Positions 1 through 7,429 of a stretch of DNA of 64,000 bases are shown piece by piece (positions within the stretch are counted from its first letter, which is position 1; every line of letters begins with the position of its first letter). Under the pieces are notes generated by a model. That model saw only the letters and a program-made list of their open reading frames with translations, did not search any database and was not told the DNA's origin. Position numbers and translations under genes: made by a program. This DNA is from Candidatus Methylomirabilota bacterium (lineage in GTDB: Bacteria; Methylomirabilota; Methylomirabilia; Rokubacteriales; CSP1-6): the NCBI GenBank assembly GCA_035764725.1, contig DASTYT010000047.1, positions 62,001-126,000 on the forward strand. The letters run 5' to 3'.

Positions 1-123
1 GCGAAAGGGCAGCACCGCGTTCAGCATGTAGGCGGCGACGTGGATGGCGATCGTGATCGCGAGCGCGCCGATGAGGGGGCGCGTGTAGAGCGCGCGCCCG
101 CCCGCGCCCAGGACGCGGATCAC
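1..123 (-). CDS. N-terminal fragment of a membrane protein, possibly an MFS transporter
   Basis: Only the first 41 codons are in the window; the rest lies beyond the left edge. The frame opens with GTG at 121-123, overlapping the stop of the upstream gene as GTGA, so the two are translationally coupled. A short basic head is followed by a hydrophobic helix and the segment AYMLNAVLPFR, which resembles the start of a major facilitator superfamily carrier. This family call rests on one helix and is weak. The open frame and coupling are seen directly. Confidence 0.4.
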   Translation of the reverse strand, partial: MIRVLGAGGRALYTRPLIGALAITIAIHVAAYMLNAVLPFR

Positions 124-1631
124 CGGGTCCGGCGCCCGCCGCGCGTCGCCAGCCAGAGGGCGCCGAGCCCCGCCGGCACCGCGAGCAGCGCGGGCTGCTC
201 GCAGAGGGCGCCGATGAGGCTTTCGGCCGGGCGCGCGAGGCCGGTCACGCGCCCCAGCAGGAGCAGGATCCCGTACACCGCGAGCGCGGTCACGCCGGCG
301 ACCGTGGCGATTTCGGGCCGCTCGGCGGCATTCGGCAGGAGCGCCCGCGGCAGGAACACCGCCGCGCCGGCGCCCAGCGCGGTGAGACTGACGGCCCAGG
401 GATCGACGTGCCAGAGGCTTGCGAGCGCCGCCACCACGAACACCATGGTCCAGAGACCGAGATCGCTGCCGATCTCGCCATCGCCCGCCGGATCAACCGC
501 GGCCAGTCGCGCGCGGAGCGCCACGGTGGAGGCCATGAAGCTCGCACCCACCGCAACCACCAGCAGGAGCTGCAGCTGCACCCCGGTGGGACGCGCGACC
601 ATCGCAAGGCCCGGCACATCGACCAGCCGATCGGGGGTGATCCCACCCATGAAGATCTCGGGCGCGGCCAGCACCGCATAGACTGCCCAGGCCTGGAGCG
701 CCCAGAACGTGGCGAGCAGGATGGCGCCGACCAGGACGATTTCCCCGCGCGAGGCGCGGTCGGCCAGGGGCGGGCCGAACAATGCCACGCCGCCGCCCAA
801 GAGCGTCACGCCGAGGCCCACGCTGGCCAGCGTGGCGACGATGCCCTGCGCTCCGCCGTCCGCCCAGACGAGCCCGGTGGCCGGGGCGCCGGGAACGCGG
901 CGCCCGGCCTCGAACTTGACGCGCGCGCCGGGAGTGGGCTCGAGCTGATCGCCGGGCCGCAAGGTGAACGATTGTCCCGTGGCCAATGGCGCTTCACGAT
1001 CAAGAGTTTGGCGCCCTTCCCTGATACGCGTCCTCAAGGTCGTCTCGACGGCCGCCGTGATCCGGTGCGCCTCTTCGAAGCGCAACGGCTGTAGCCCCTG
1101 GGCGAGTCGGAGATCGCGCCCCTCGGTCACCCAGCGACTGGTGGGCGGAAAGACGAAGGCCGGGCGCTCCGACACCGCGCGCCACGCCGCGAGGGGCGAA
1201 AGCCCCGCGGAGGCGGACATCGCGATCAGCGGCATCAGCGCGCTCACCGCGGCCACGAACAGGAGCACGGGGACCGCGCGCTCCGCGCCCCGCCACGCGG
1301 TGAGGAGTAGCCCGCCCGCGGCGGCCAGGGCGATGCCGTGCCAGCGCGGGGCACCGAGCCGCGATCCGAGATCGCCCGCCAGCACGAGCCCCGCCCAGAT
1401 CAGCAGCGCGACCATGACGAAGAACGTGGCGACGTGCACCAGCGGGATGGGCGCGCGCGTCGTGTCGTCCGCCGGGAGGCGCGCGCGCAGCGCGAGCGCG
1501 AGCAGGGGCGCCACGACGATGAGGAGCCCGGGCCAGAGTCCAGCCGCGCCCTGCGCGACGAGCAGCGTGGGCACGGCCAGCCACGTCGCGGGGCCGAGCC
1601 ACGCGGCGAGGACCGCGCCGGCGGCCCTCAT
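120..1631 (-). CDS. Polytopic membrane protein with a large soluble insertion, function unknown
   Basis: A protein of 503 residues when started at ATG 1631, which overlaps the stop of the preceding small gene as ATGA. I see hydrophobic helices in the first 150 residues, then a soluble stretch of roughly 100 residues, then a second set of helices to the C-terminus. The soluble part contains a turn-rich beta motif (FTLRPGDQLEPTPGARVKF). The N-terminus is reminiscent of sodium:solute symporters, but I see no diagnostic motif and assign no substrate. It lies in a coupled operon between a 64-residue membrane protein and an MFS-like gene, suggesting a multi-subunit membrane system. Confidence 0.6.
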   Translation of the reverse strand: MRAAGAVLAAWLGPATWLAVPTLLVAQGAAGLWPGLLIVVAPLLALALRARLPADDTTRAPIPLVHVATFFVMVALLIWAGLVLAGDLGSRLGAPRWHGIALAAAGGLLLTAWRGAERAVPVLLFVAAVSALMPLIAMSASAGLSPLAAWRAVSERPAFVFPPTSRWVTEGRDLRLAQGLQPLRFEEAHRITAAVETTLRTRIREGRQTLDREAPLATGQSFTLRPGDQLEPTPGARVKFEAGRRVPGAPATGLVWADGGAQGIVATLASVGLGVTLLGGGVALFGPPLADRASRGEIVLVGAILLATFWALQAWAVYAVLAAPEIFMGGITPDRLVDVPGLAMVARPTGVQLQLLLVVAVGASFMASTVALRARLAAVDPAGDGEIGSDLGLWTMVFVVAALASLWHVDPWAVSLTALGAGAAVFLPRALLPNAAERPEIATVAGVTALAVYGILLLLGRVTGLARPAESLIGALCEQPALLAVPAGLGALWLATRGGRRTR

Positions 1632-1822
1632 CCGCGCGCGCCGCGGGCCAGCGCGGCGATCAGCGCGAGCGCCGGCGCGATCACGCCCCCGTACCACCAC
1701 ACGAGGGAGAGCGGACCGACGCGCACCTGGGCGACGTCACCAGGCAATGAGGCGAGGACGAGGAAGAGGGCCAGCAGCACGAGCAGGAAAACCCCGCTTG
1801 CTTTCCTCATCACGGGCCGCAT
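1628..1822 (-). CDS. Small two-helix membrane protein
   Basis: A 64-residue protein with two hydrophobic segments (about residues 7-24 and 38-58) separated by a short loop, ending in a basic tail. Its stop overlaps the next start as ATGA, so it is probably made together with the 503-residue membrane protein, perhaps as a small partner subunit. An internal ATG at 1810 is an alternative start: the sequence just at the first ATG reads TATAATG on this strand, which could be a -10 box, and that would exclude the ATG at 1822. Function unknown. Confidence 0.6.
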   Translation of the reverse strand: MRPVMRKASGVFLLVLLALFLVLASLPGDVAQVRVGPLSLVWWYGGVIAPALALIAALARGARG

Positions 1823-1845
1823 TATAGGCGAACAAAGGAGAAGAC
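1804..1845. promoter_or_regulatory. Possible divergent promoter region
   Basis: Only 23 bases separate the minus-strand small membrane gene from the plus-strand deacetylase gene, so promoters for both must overlap here. The minus strand reads TATAAT at 1821-1826, but no good -35 box is seen at 16-18 bases. The plus strand has TTGCTT 17 bases before ATTATA, and a clear AAAGGAG ribosome binding site before ATG 1846. This is weak motif evidence supported mainly by geometry. Confidence 0.3.
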
Positions 1846-2547
1846 ATGAGCGAGCGCATCCAGCGTGTCATGGTGGTGACGGCGCATCCCGACGATTCGG
1901 AGTTCGGCGCCGGCGGCACGATCGCCCGCCTCGTGCGGGAGGGCAAGCAGGTCAGCTACTGCATCGTCACCAATGGCAATAAGGGCTCGAGCGACCGCGC
2001 CATGACGCCGGAGCGGCTGGCCGCGATCCGCGAGGAGGAGCAGCGGAACGCCGCGCGCGTGCTGGGCGTGGAGACGGTGGAGTTCCTCGGCTTCCCGGAC
2101 TGTGAGGTCGAGAACACCCGCGAGACACGCATGGCGGTGACCGCCTCCATCCGGCGCCACCGGCCGGATCTCCTCATCATCCAGAATCCGCACCGCACCA
2201 AGAATCTCGGCGCCTCGCACCGGGACCACCGCACCGTGGCCGGCATTGCGCTCGACTGTGTCTATCCCCTCGCCCGCGACCACATGGCGTTCCCCGAACT
2301 CCTCGCGCAGGGGCTCGAGCCCCACAAGATCAAGGAAGTCCACATGATGTGGTTCGAGAGCCCGGCGCTGGTCGTCGACATCAGCGAGACCATGGACATC
2401 AAGCTGAAGGCGCTCGCCTGCCACCAGAGCCAGTTCAAGGACTTCGTCGGCGTGGAGAAGCGGGTGCGCGAGCGCAACGCCGAGCTGGGCAAGCTCAAGG
2501 GCTACGCCTACGCGGAGTGCTTCGAGACCATTGTCATCGAGCGCTAG
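1846..2547 (+). CDS. PIG-L/LmbE family deacetylase
   Basis: A 233-residue protein of the PIG-L superfamily of zinc-dependent N-acetyl-sugar deacetylases (LmbE, MshB, BshB). The metal-binding signature AHPDD is at residues 13-17 and the second histidine motif HRDH at 125-128. Length and motif spacing are normal for the family. Members remove acetyl groups from N-acetylglucosamine-type substrates in thiol cofactor or glycolipid synthesis. No mycothiol or bacillithiol partner is nearby, so the substrate is open. The start is fixed by AAAGGAG six bases upstream. It stands alone on the plus strand, and a copy of the dispersed repeat follows its stop. Confidence 0.85.
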   Translation: MSERIQRVMVVTAHPDDSEFGAGGTIARLVREGKQVSYCIVTNGNKGSSDRAMTPERLAAIREEEQRNAARVLGVETVEFLGFPDCEVENTRETRMAVTASIRRHRPDLLIIQNPHRTKNLGASHRDHRTVAGIALDCVYPLARDHMAFPELLAQGLEPHKIKEVHMMWFESPALVVDISETMDIKLKALACHQSQFKDFVGVEKRVRERNAELGKLKGYAYAECFETIVIER

Positions 2548-2560
2548 TCCGGTGGCAGTG

Positions 2561-2630
2561 GCTCGGCGAGCCGCAGCCGAAGGCGAGGCGAGCGGATACA
2601 TGATGGGGGTCCCGAGCGGAGCGAGGGCAG
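2561..2630. repeat. Dispersed GC-rich repeat, copy 1 (inverted orientation)
   Basis: This is the reverse complement of the 62-base unit found twice at 33987-34110. It has a half resembling GCCTTCGGCTGC flanked by CTCGCC runs, a central ATCATGTATCCGCT, and a half CTCGCTCCGCTCG. It starts 14 bases after the deacetylase stop codon. The middle differs from the tandem copies by a short substitution (GGACCCCC in place of CGCAGGC). Confidence 0.75.
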
Positions 2631-2669
2631 GCCGTTGGCGTGAATTTCCGCTAAAATGACGGGGTCTCC

Positions 2670-4262
2670 ATGATCAAGGCCGCCACGCTTGCGGAGCTTA
2701 TGGGGCAACGGGTCAGCGCCGACCCGGACAAGCCCTACTTCACCCTCTTCGACAGCCCCGTGCTCTACGGCCAGCTCTGGCGTGAGAGCGAGCGTTACGC
2801 GGCCGGGCTGCGTCGCCACGGAATCGACCGCGGGGACAAGGTCTGCCTGATCTTCCCGACCTGCGCCGAGTTCTTCTACACCTTCTTTGGCGCCCTCCGT
2901 CTCGGCGTGATCCCGGTGCCGCTCTATCCCACGCTGGGCGTGGAGGCCACCGCCGGCATCTTCCGTGACTCCGAGGCCAAGGCGGTGGTCACCATCGGCT
3001 GGTTCCGGACGGGCGTGGACGAGTCCGCGGGGGCCGCCCCCAACGTGCGCCACGTCCTCGAGCCGTCGGATCTCGAGGCGAACGCCCCCGTTCCCGCCTT
3101 CCCCGCGATCCGGGAAGACGACGTGGCCTTCATCCAGTACACCTCGGGCAGCACGGGCCAGCCGCGGGGCGTCGTCCTCACCCACGCCAATGTGTGCCGC
3201 ACCGTCGAGTTCATGGCGGAGGCCGCGCACCTCGGGCGCGAGGACGTGGTGGTCTCCTGGCTCCCGCTCTATCACGACATGGGGCTGATCGGCTGCGCGT
3301 TCACCCCGCCCACCACCGGCGCCGCCCTGCACCTCCTGCCGCCCGACCTCAAGAGCCCGCGGGTCTGGCTCGAGACGATCACGCGCGTCCGCGCCACCTT
3401 CACGGTGTCGCCGGACTTCGGCTATCGCAACTGCGTGCGAAACATCCCCGACGCCGCCGGCCTCGAGCTCTCCTCGCTCAAGCAGGCCCTCTCGGGCGCC
3501 GAGCCGGTGCGGATCAGCACGATCGAGGCCTTCGAGCGGAAGTTCGGGCTGCAGAACGTCATCACGCCCTGCTACGGGCTCGCCGAGGCCACCCTCGCGG
3601 TGGCGATCTGGCCGCGCTTCACCCCGCTCCGGCTGGACTCCTCCGGCAAGTTCCTCTCCGTCGGCCATGCCTGCCGGGGCGTGTCCGTGCGCATCATGCA
3701 GGACGACCGCGTGCTGGGACCGGGCGAGGAGGGGGAGATCGTGGTGCAAAGCCCGGGCGTGATGCAGGGCTACTACAACAACCCCGAGGCGACTGCCCGC
3801 GTGCTCTCCCCGGACGGCTGGCTCCGCACCGGAGACCTCGGCTTCCTCGACGCCGAGGAGTACCTCTACATCACCGGACGCGTGAAGGACCTGATCATCC
3901 TCGCCGGCGTCAACGTGATCCCCGCCGACGTCGAGGAGGTCGTGGATCACGTGCCCGGCGTGCGCTACTCCGCCGCGGTGGGCATCGACAGCCAGCGCAC
4001 GGGCAGCCAGCGTCTGCACGTCGTGGCGGAGCTCCGCGGCGACGGTGGCACGCGCGAGGAGCAGTCCACGCTCGTGCGCGAGATCGTGCAGCGTGTGCAC
4101 CGCGCCACCGGCCATCGCCCCGCCAAGGTGCTACTCGTCCGTCCGAGCACGATCCCCAAGACGTCGAGCGGCAAGATCCAGCGGGCGCGCCTCGGGGAGA
4201 TGATCGCCGGCGACGAGGTGGCCGACGCCATCGTCTACGCCTCCGGCGCCGGCGCCCGCTAG
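2670..4262 (+). CDS. Acyl-adenylating enzyme, fatty acyl-AMP ligase-like
   Basis: A 530-residue class I adenylate-forming enzyme (ANL superfamily). The phosphate-binding loop YTSGSTGQPRG starts at residue 157, the motif LPLYHDMGLIG at about 198 is typical of fatty acyl-AMP ligases, and the C-terminal catalytic lysine is K502 in SSGKIQR. It should activate a carboxylic acid to the acyl adenylate, then pass it to CoA or a carrier protein. No acyl carrier protein or polyketide synthase is adjacent, so a plain acyl-CoA ligase role is possible. The neighbouring LLM oxidoreductase gene follows after 6 bases and is probably co-transcribed. Confidence 0.8.
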   Translation: MIKAATLAELMGQRVSADPDKPYFTLFDSPVLYGQLWRESERYAAGLRRHGIDRGDKVCLIFPTCAEFFYTFFGALRLGVIPVPLYPTLGVEATAGIFRDSEAKAVVTIGWFRTGVDESAGAAPNVRHVLEPSDLEANAPVPAFPAIREDDVAFIQYTSGSTGQPRGVVLTHANVCRTVEFMAEAAHLGREDVVVSWLPLYHDMGLIGCAFTPPTTGAALHLLPPDLKSPRVWLETITRVRATFTVSPDFGYRNCVRNIPDAAGLELSSLKQALSGAEPVRISTIEAFERKFGLQNVITPCYGLAEATLAVAIWPRFTPLRLDSSGKFLSVGHACRGVSVRIMQDDRVLGPGEEGEIVVQSPGVMQGYYNNPEATARVLSPDGWLRTGDLGFLDAEEYLYITGRVKDLIILAGVNVIPADVEEVVDHVPGVRYSAAVGIDSQRTGSQRLHVVAELRGDGGTREEQSTLVREIVQRVHRATGHRPAKVLLVRPSTIPKTSSGKIQRARLGEMIAGDEVADAIVYASGAGAR

Positions 4263-4268
4263 CCACCC

Positions 4269-5222
4269 ATGGCCGCGCCCGCGCCGACGTTCGGCTGTCA
4301 CCTGCCCGTGTTCGGCCCCATCGCCACCCGGGGCAACGTGCTGGCCTTCGCGCGGAAGATGGAGGCGCTGGGCTACGAGTCCCTCTGGGCGAGCGACCAC
4401 GTGGTGCTCCCGTACACGATCAAGTCCAGGTATCCCTACAACGCCACCGGCGAGTTCCCGCTGCCGCCCTCGGCGGCGTTCCTCGAGCCCCTGACCACGC
4501 TCGCGCTGGTCGCCGGGGTCACCGAGCGCGCGCTCCTCGGCACGACCATCCTCGTCCTGCCCCATCGCCACCCCGTGCTCGCCGCGAAGACCATCGCGAC
4601 CCTCGATCACCTTGCCGAGGGCCGCGTGATCCTGGGCGTCGGAGTTGGCTGGATGCGCGAGGAGATCGAGATCCTGGGCGGGAACTACGACCGGCGCGGC
4701 GCCTGGTCCGACGAGGCCATCCGCATCATGCGGACGTGCTGGGCCGAGGAGCGGCCGCGCCATGCGGGCGAGTTCTTCACCTTCGGCGAGATCGGGGTGG
4801 CTCCCCAGCCCCCGCGCAAGCGCATCCCGATCTGGGTGGGCGGGCACACGCCTCGCGCCCTGCGGCGCGTCGCCGAGCTGGGCGACGGCTGGCACGCCGC
4901 CTTCACCCCGCCCGACGCGTTCGCGCGCGACATGGAGCGCCTCCGCGCCGAGTGCGCGCGGGCCAATCGCACGGTCGACGACCTCGCGATCACGCTCCGC
5001 GTCGGGCTCGCGTTCCGCGACCGGCCGGGCGGCACCGACCGCAAGCCGCTGCAGGGCACGCCCGAGCAGATCGTCGCCGACATCCAGCGCTATCGCGAGC
5101 TCGGCGTCGGCTCGTTCCTCCTCGAGGCCCGCTATCGAGATCTCGACGACATGGTGTCCATCTTCGAGCGCTTCGCGCGCGAGATCCGCCCCCAGGTCCC
5201 CGCCACCACCGGGAGAGCATGA
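4269..5222 (+). CDS. Luciferase-like (LLM class) F420/FMN-dependent oxidoreductase
   Basis: A 317-residue TIM-barrel protein of the bacterial luciferase-like monooxygenase superfamily. Family features are the N-terminal LPVFGP, SLWASDHVVLP, the GTTILVLPHRHP strand, ASLD-like KTIATLDHLAEGR, and the GVGVGWMREE segment. It most resembles the TIGR03619-type F420-dependent group; whether it uses F420 or FMN cannot be settled here. Substrate unknown. It follows the ligase by 6 bases, and the next gene (peptidase) starts 1 base after its stop, so the three form an operon. Confidence 0.8.
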   Translation: MAAPAPTFGCHLPVFGPIATRGNVLAFARKMEALGYESLWASDHVVLPYTIKSRYPYNATGEFPLPPSAAFLEPLTTLALVAGVTERALLGTTILVLPHRHPVLAAKTIATLDHLAEGRVILGVGVGWMREEIEILGGNYDRRGAWSDEAIRIMRTCWAEERPRHAGEFFTFGEIGVAPQPPRKRIPIWVGGHTPRALRRVAELGDGWHAAFTPPDAFARDMERLRAECARANRTVDDLAITLRVGLAFRDRPGGTDRKPLQGTPEQIVADIQRYRELGVGSFLLEARYRDLDDMVSIFERFAREIRPQVPATTGRA

Positions 5223-5223
5223 C

Positions 5224-6573
5224 ATGAGCACGGCCAGCGACGTCGAGGTCCAGTCCACCGAGCTGCTCCGCACCCTCATCCGCAACGGCTGCGTCAACAC
5301 CGGCGAGGAATCCTCCGGCCACGAGGACCGGAGCTGCGACGCGCTCGAGACGTTCTTCCAGGGCTCGGGCCTCTCCTGCGAGCGCTATACCTCGTCGCCC
5401 GGCCGCATGAGCTTGATCACCCGCATCCAGGGCCGCGACCCCAAGGCGCCCACGCTGCTCTTGATGGGCCACACCGACGTGGTGCCGGTGAGCCCCTCCG
5501 GCTGGCAGCGCGACCCCTTCGCGGGCGACCTGGTGGACGGCATCGTCTGGGGCCGCGGCGCCATCGACATGCTGAACCTCACCACGACGATGGCGGTGGC
5601 TACCCGGCGGCTCGCCACGAGCGGCTGGAGGCCCAAGGGCACGCTGATCTACCTGGCCGTCGCGGATGAGGAGGCAGGAGGCGTGTACGGCGCCGAGCAC
5701 CTCGTCGAGCACCAGCCCGACGCGGTCAAGTGCGACTACGTCATCACCGAGAGCGGCGGCGTGCCCATCCCCACGCCCACCGGCTACAAGCTGCGCGTCT
5801 CGGTGGGCGAGAAGGGCGGCAACTGGCGCCTGCTCACCGTGCACGGCACGCCGGGGCACGGCTCGCGACCCTTCCGCACCGACAACGCCCTCGTCACCGC
5901 CGCTCAGGTCATCCAGCGCATTGCCGACTATCGCCCCGCCGCGCGCATCCTCGACGCGTGGAAGAACTACATCACCACGCTGGGCCTCGACCCCGACCTC
6001 ACCGCCGACCTCATCGACCCGGACCGCGTGTGGAAGGCCGCCCGCGACATGGACAACGTCACGCTCGCCCGCGAAGCGCACGCCTGCACCCACACCACGT
6101 TCTCACCCAACGTGGTGCGCGGCGGGACCAAGGTGAACGTGATCCCGGACACGGTCGAGATCCAGGTGGACATCCGGGCTCTCCCCGGCATCACCTCCGA
6201 GGAGGTCGAGGCGATGCTGAAGGAGGCCATGGGCGACCTCGCCGACCGCGTGACCATCGACACGCCGCCCAATCGCCGACGCGGGGGCTCGCTCTCGCCG
6301 CTCGACACGCCGATCATGCACGCGATGTCCCGCGTCGCCACCAAGCTCATGCCCAACGGCAGCGTGGTGCCGGCCATGACCACCGGCGGCACCGACGCGC
6401 GCTTCTTCCGCTGGAAGGGGATCCCGTCCTACGGCTTCGGGCTCCACTCGCTGCGCATCCCCTACCACGAGTATCCGGTGATGTTCCACGGTCACAACGA
6501 GCGCGTGGACACCGAGAGCTTGCGCCTGTCCGCCGAGATGTGGGAGGCGCTCTGCCGCGACTTCCTCGGATAG
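5224..6573 (+). CDS. M20 family metallopeptidase/amidohydrolase
   Basis: A 449-residue M20/M25/M40 enzyme (ArgE/DapE/acyl-aminoacylase group). Zinc-site residues are visible: H83 in GHTDVVP, D115 in GAIDM, and the catalytic/metal glutamates E149-E150 in DEEAGG. The dimerisation lid domain lies in the middle and a C-terminal metal histidine sits near FHGHNE. It should hydrolyse an amide bond in an N-acyl amino acid or small peptide. ATG at 5224 was chosen because it lies one base after the upstream stop; the frame is open further upstream but only as a shadow of the oxidoreductase gene. Confidence 0.85.
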   Translation: MSTASDVEVQSTELLRTLIRNGCVNTGEESSGHEDRSCDALETFFQGSGLSCERYTSSPGRMSLITRIQGRDPKAPTLLLMGHTDVVPVSPSGWQRDPFAGDLVDGIVWGRGAIDMLNLTTTMAVATRRLATSGWRPKGTLIYLAVADEEAGGVYGAEHLVEHQPDAVKCDYVITESGGVPIPTPTGYKLRVSVGEKGGNWRLLTVHGTPGHGSRPFRTDNALVTAAQVIQRIADYRPAARILDAWKNYITTLGLDPDLTADLIDPDRVWKAARDMDNVTLAREAHACTHTTFSPNVVRGGTKVNVIPDTVEIQVDIRALPGITSEEVEAMLKEAMGDLADRVTIDTPPNRRRGGSLSPLDTPIMHAMSRVATKLMPNGSVVPAMTTGGTDARFFRWKGIPSYGFGLHSLRIPYHEYPVMFHGHNERVDTESLRLSAEMWEALCRDFLG

Positions 6574-6589
6574 AACGGAGGCTGATCCC

Positions 6590-7363
6590 ATGCTGACATC
6601 GACCATGCCGATACTCGGTGCCCTGATCTTCACCGGCGCCCTCTTGGGAATCGGCGGCGCCGCCGAGGCGGCGGACATCAAGGTGCTGAGCGCGGGGGCG
6701 GTACGGGCCATCGTGACCGAGCTGACCCCGGCCTTCGAGAAGGAGACGGGGCACAAGGTCTCTTTCGAGTTCGGCACCGCGGGCCAGACACGTCAGCGGC
6801 TCGCCAGCGAGCCCGCGGACGTGGTCATCTTGCCGGACACCGCCCTCGACGAGCAGATCAAGCAAGATCGCGTGGTCGCCGGCTCTCGCGCCGACATCGC
6901 TCGTACCGGCATGGGCGTGGGCGTCCGCGAGGGCGCGCCCAAGCCCGACATCTCCACCACCGAGGCGTTCAAGAAGGCGCTGCTCGCGGCGAAGTCCATC
7001 ACCTACGTGGATCCGTCCCAGGGCGCGACGAGCGGGGTGTACTTCTCCGGCCTCCTCCAGAGCTGGGGCATCGCGGACGCGATGAAGCCCAAGACCACGC
7101 TCGTCTCGGGGGGCTATCCGGCGGAGCGGGTCGCCAAGGGCGAGGTCGAGCTGGTCGTGCACCAGATCAGCGAGATCATGCCCGTGAAGGGCGTGACCGT
7201 CGTGGGTCCCCTGCCGAAGGATATTCAGAAGGTGACGACGTACTCGGCGGGCCTCGCGGCCAAGGCGACCGCCGTCGAGGCGGCGCGCGCTTACATCGCC
7301 TACCTCATGTCGCCGCCGGTGCGGCCCAAGTTCGCCGCGGCCGGCCTCGACTACAAGGAGTAG
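6590..7363 (+). CDS. ModA-like extracytoplasmic solute-binding protein
   Basis: A 257-residue periplasmic binding protein with a signal peptide (about residues 1-27, ending AEA|AD). The mature part starts IKVLSAGAVRAIV, continues with PAFEKETGHKVSFEFGTAG and later ADVVILP, as in the molybdate-binding ModA / extracellular type II family. The usual oxyanion-binding residues cannot be confirmed by eye. No permease or ATPase is adjacent, so it is an orphan subunit or a receptor-like protein. The start has a GGAGG-like ribosome binding site (GGAGGCTGATCCC). Confidence 0.75.
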   Translation: MLTSTMPILGALIFTGALLGIGGAAEAADIKVLSAGAVRAIVTELTPAFEKETGHKVSFEFGTAGQTRQRLASEPADVVILPDTALDEQIKQDRVVAGSRADIARTGMGVGVREGAPKPDISTTEAFKKALLAAKSITYVDPSQGATSGVYFSGLLQSWGIADAMKPKTTLVSGGYPAERVAKGEVELVVHQISEIMPVKGVTVVGPLPKDIQKVTTYSAGLAAKATAVEAARAYIAYLMSPPVRPKFAAAGLDYKE

Positions 7364-7429
7364 CGCCCCCGCCGCCGCCTTGACGTCCGAGGGATTCGGG
7401 CGGAAGCTCGGCCTCATCCGAGCGCCGGC

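Noticed and set aside
2652..2657. TAAAAT upstream of the FAAL-like ligase
   Set aside because: No -35 partner at usable spacing, and the implied leader would be only about six bases.
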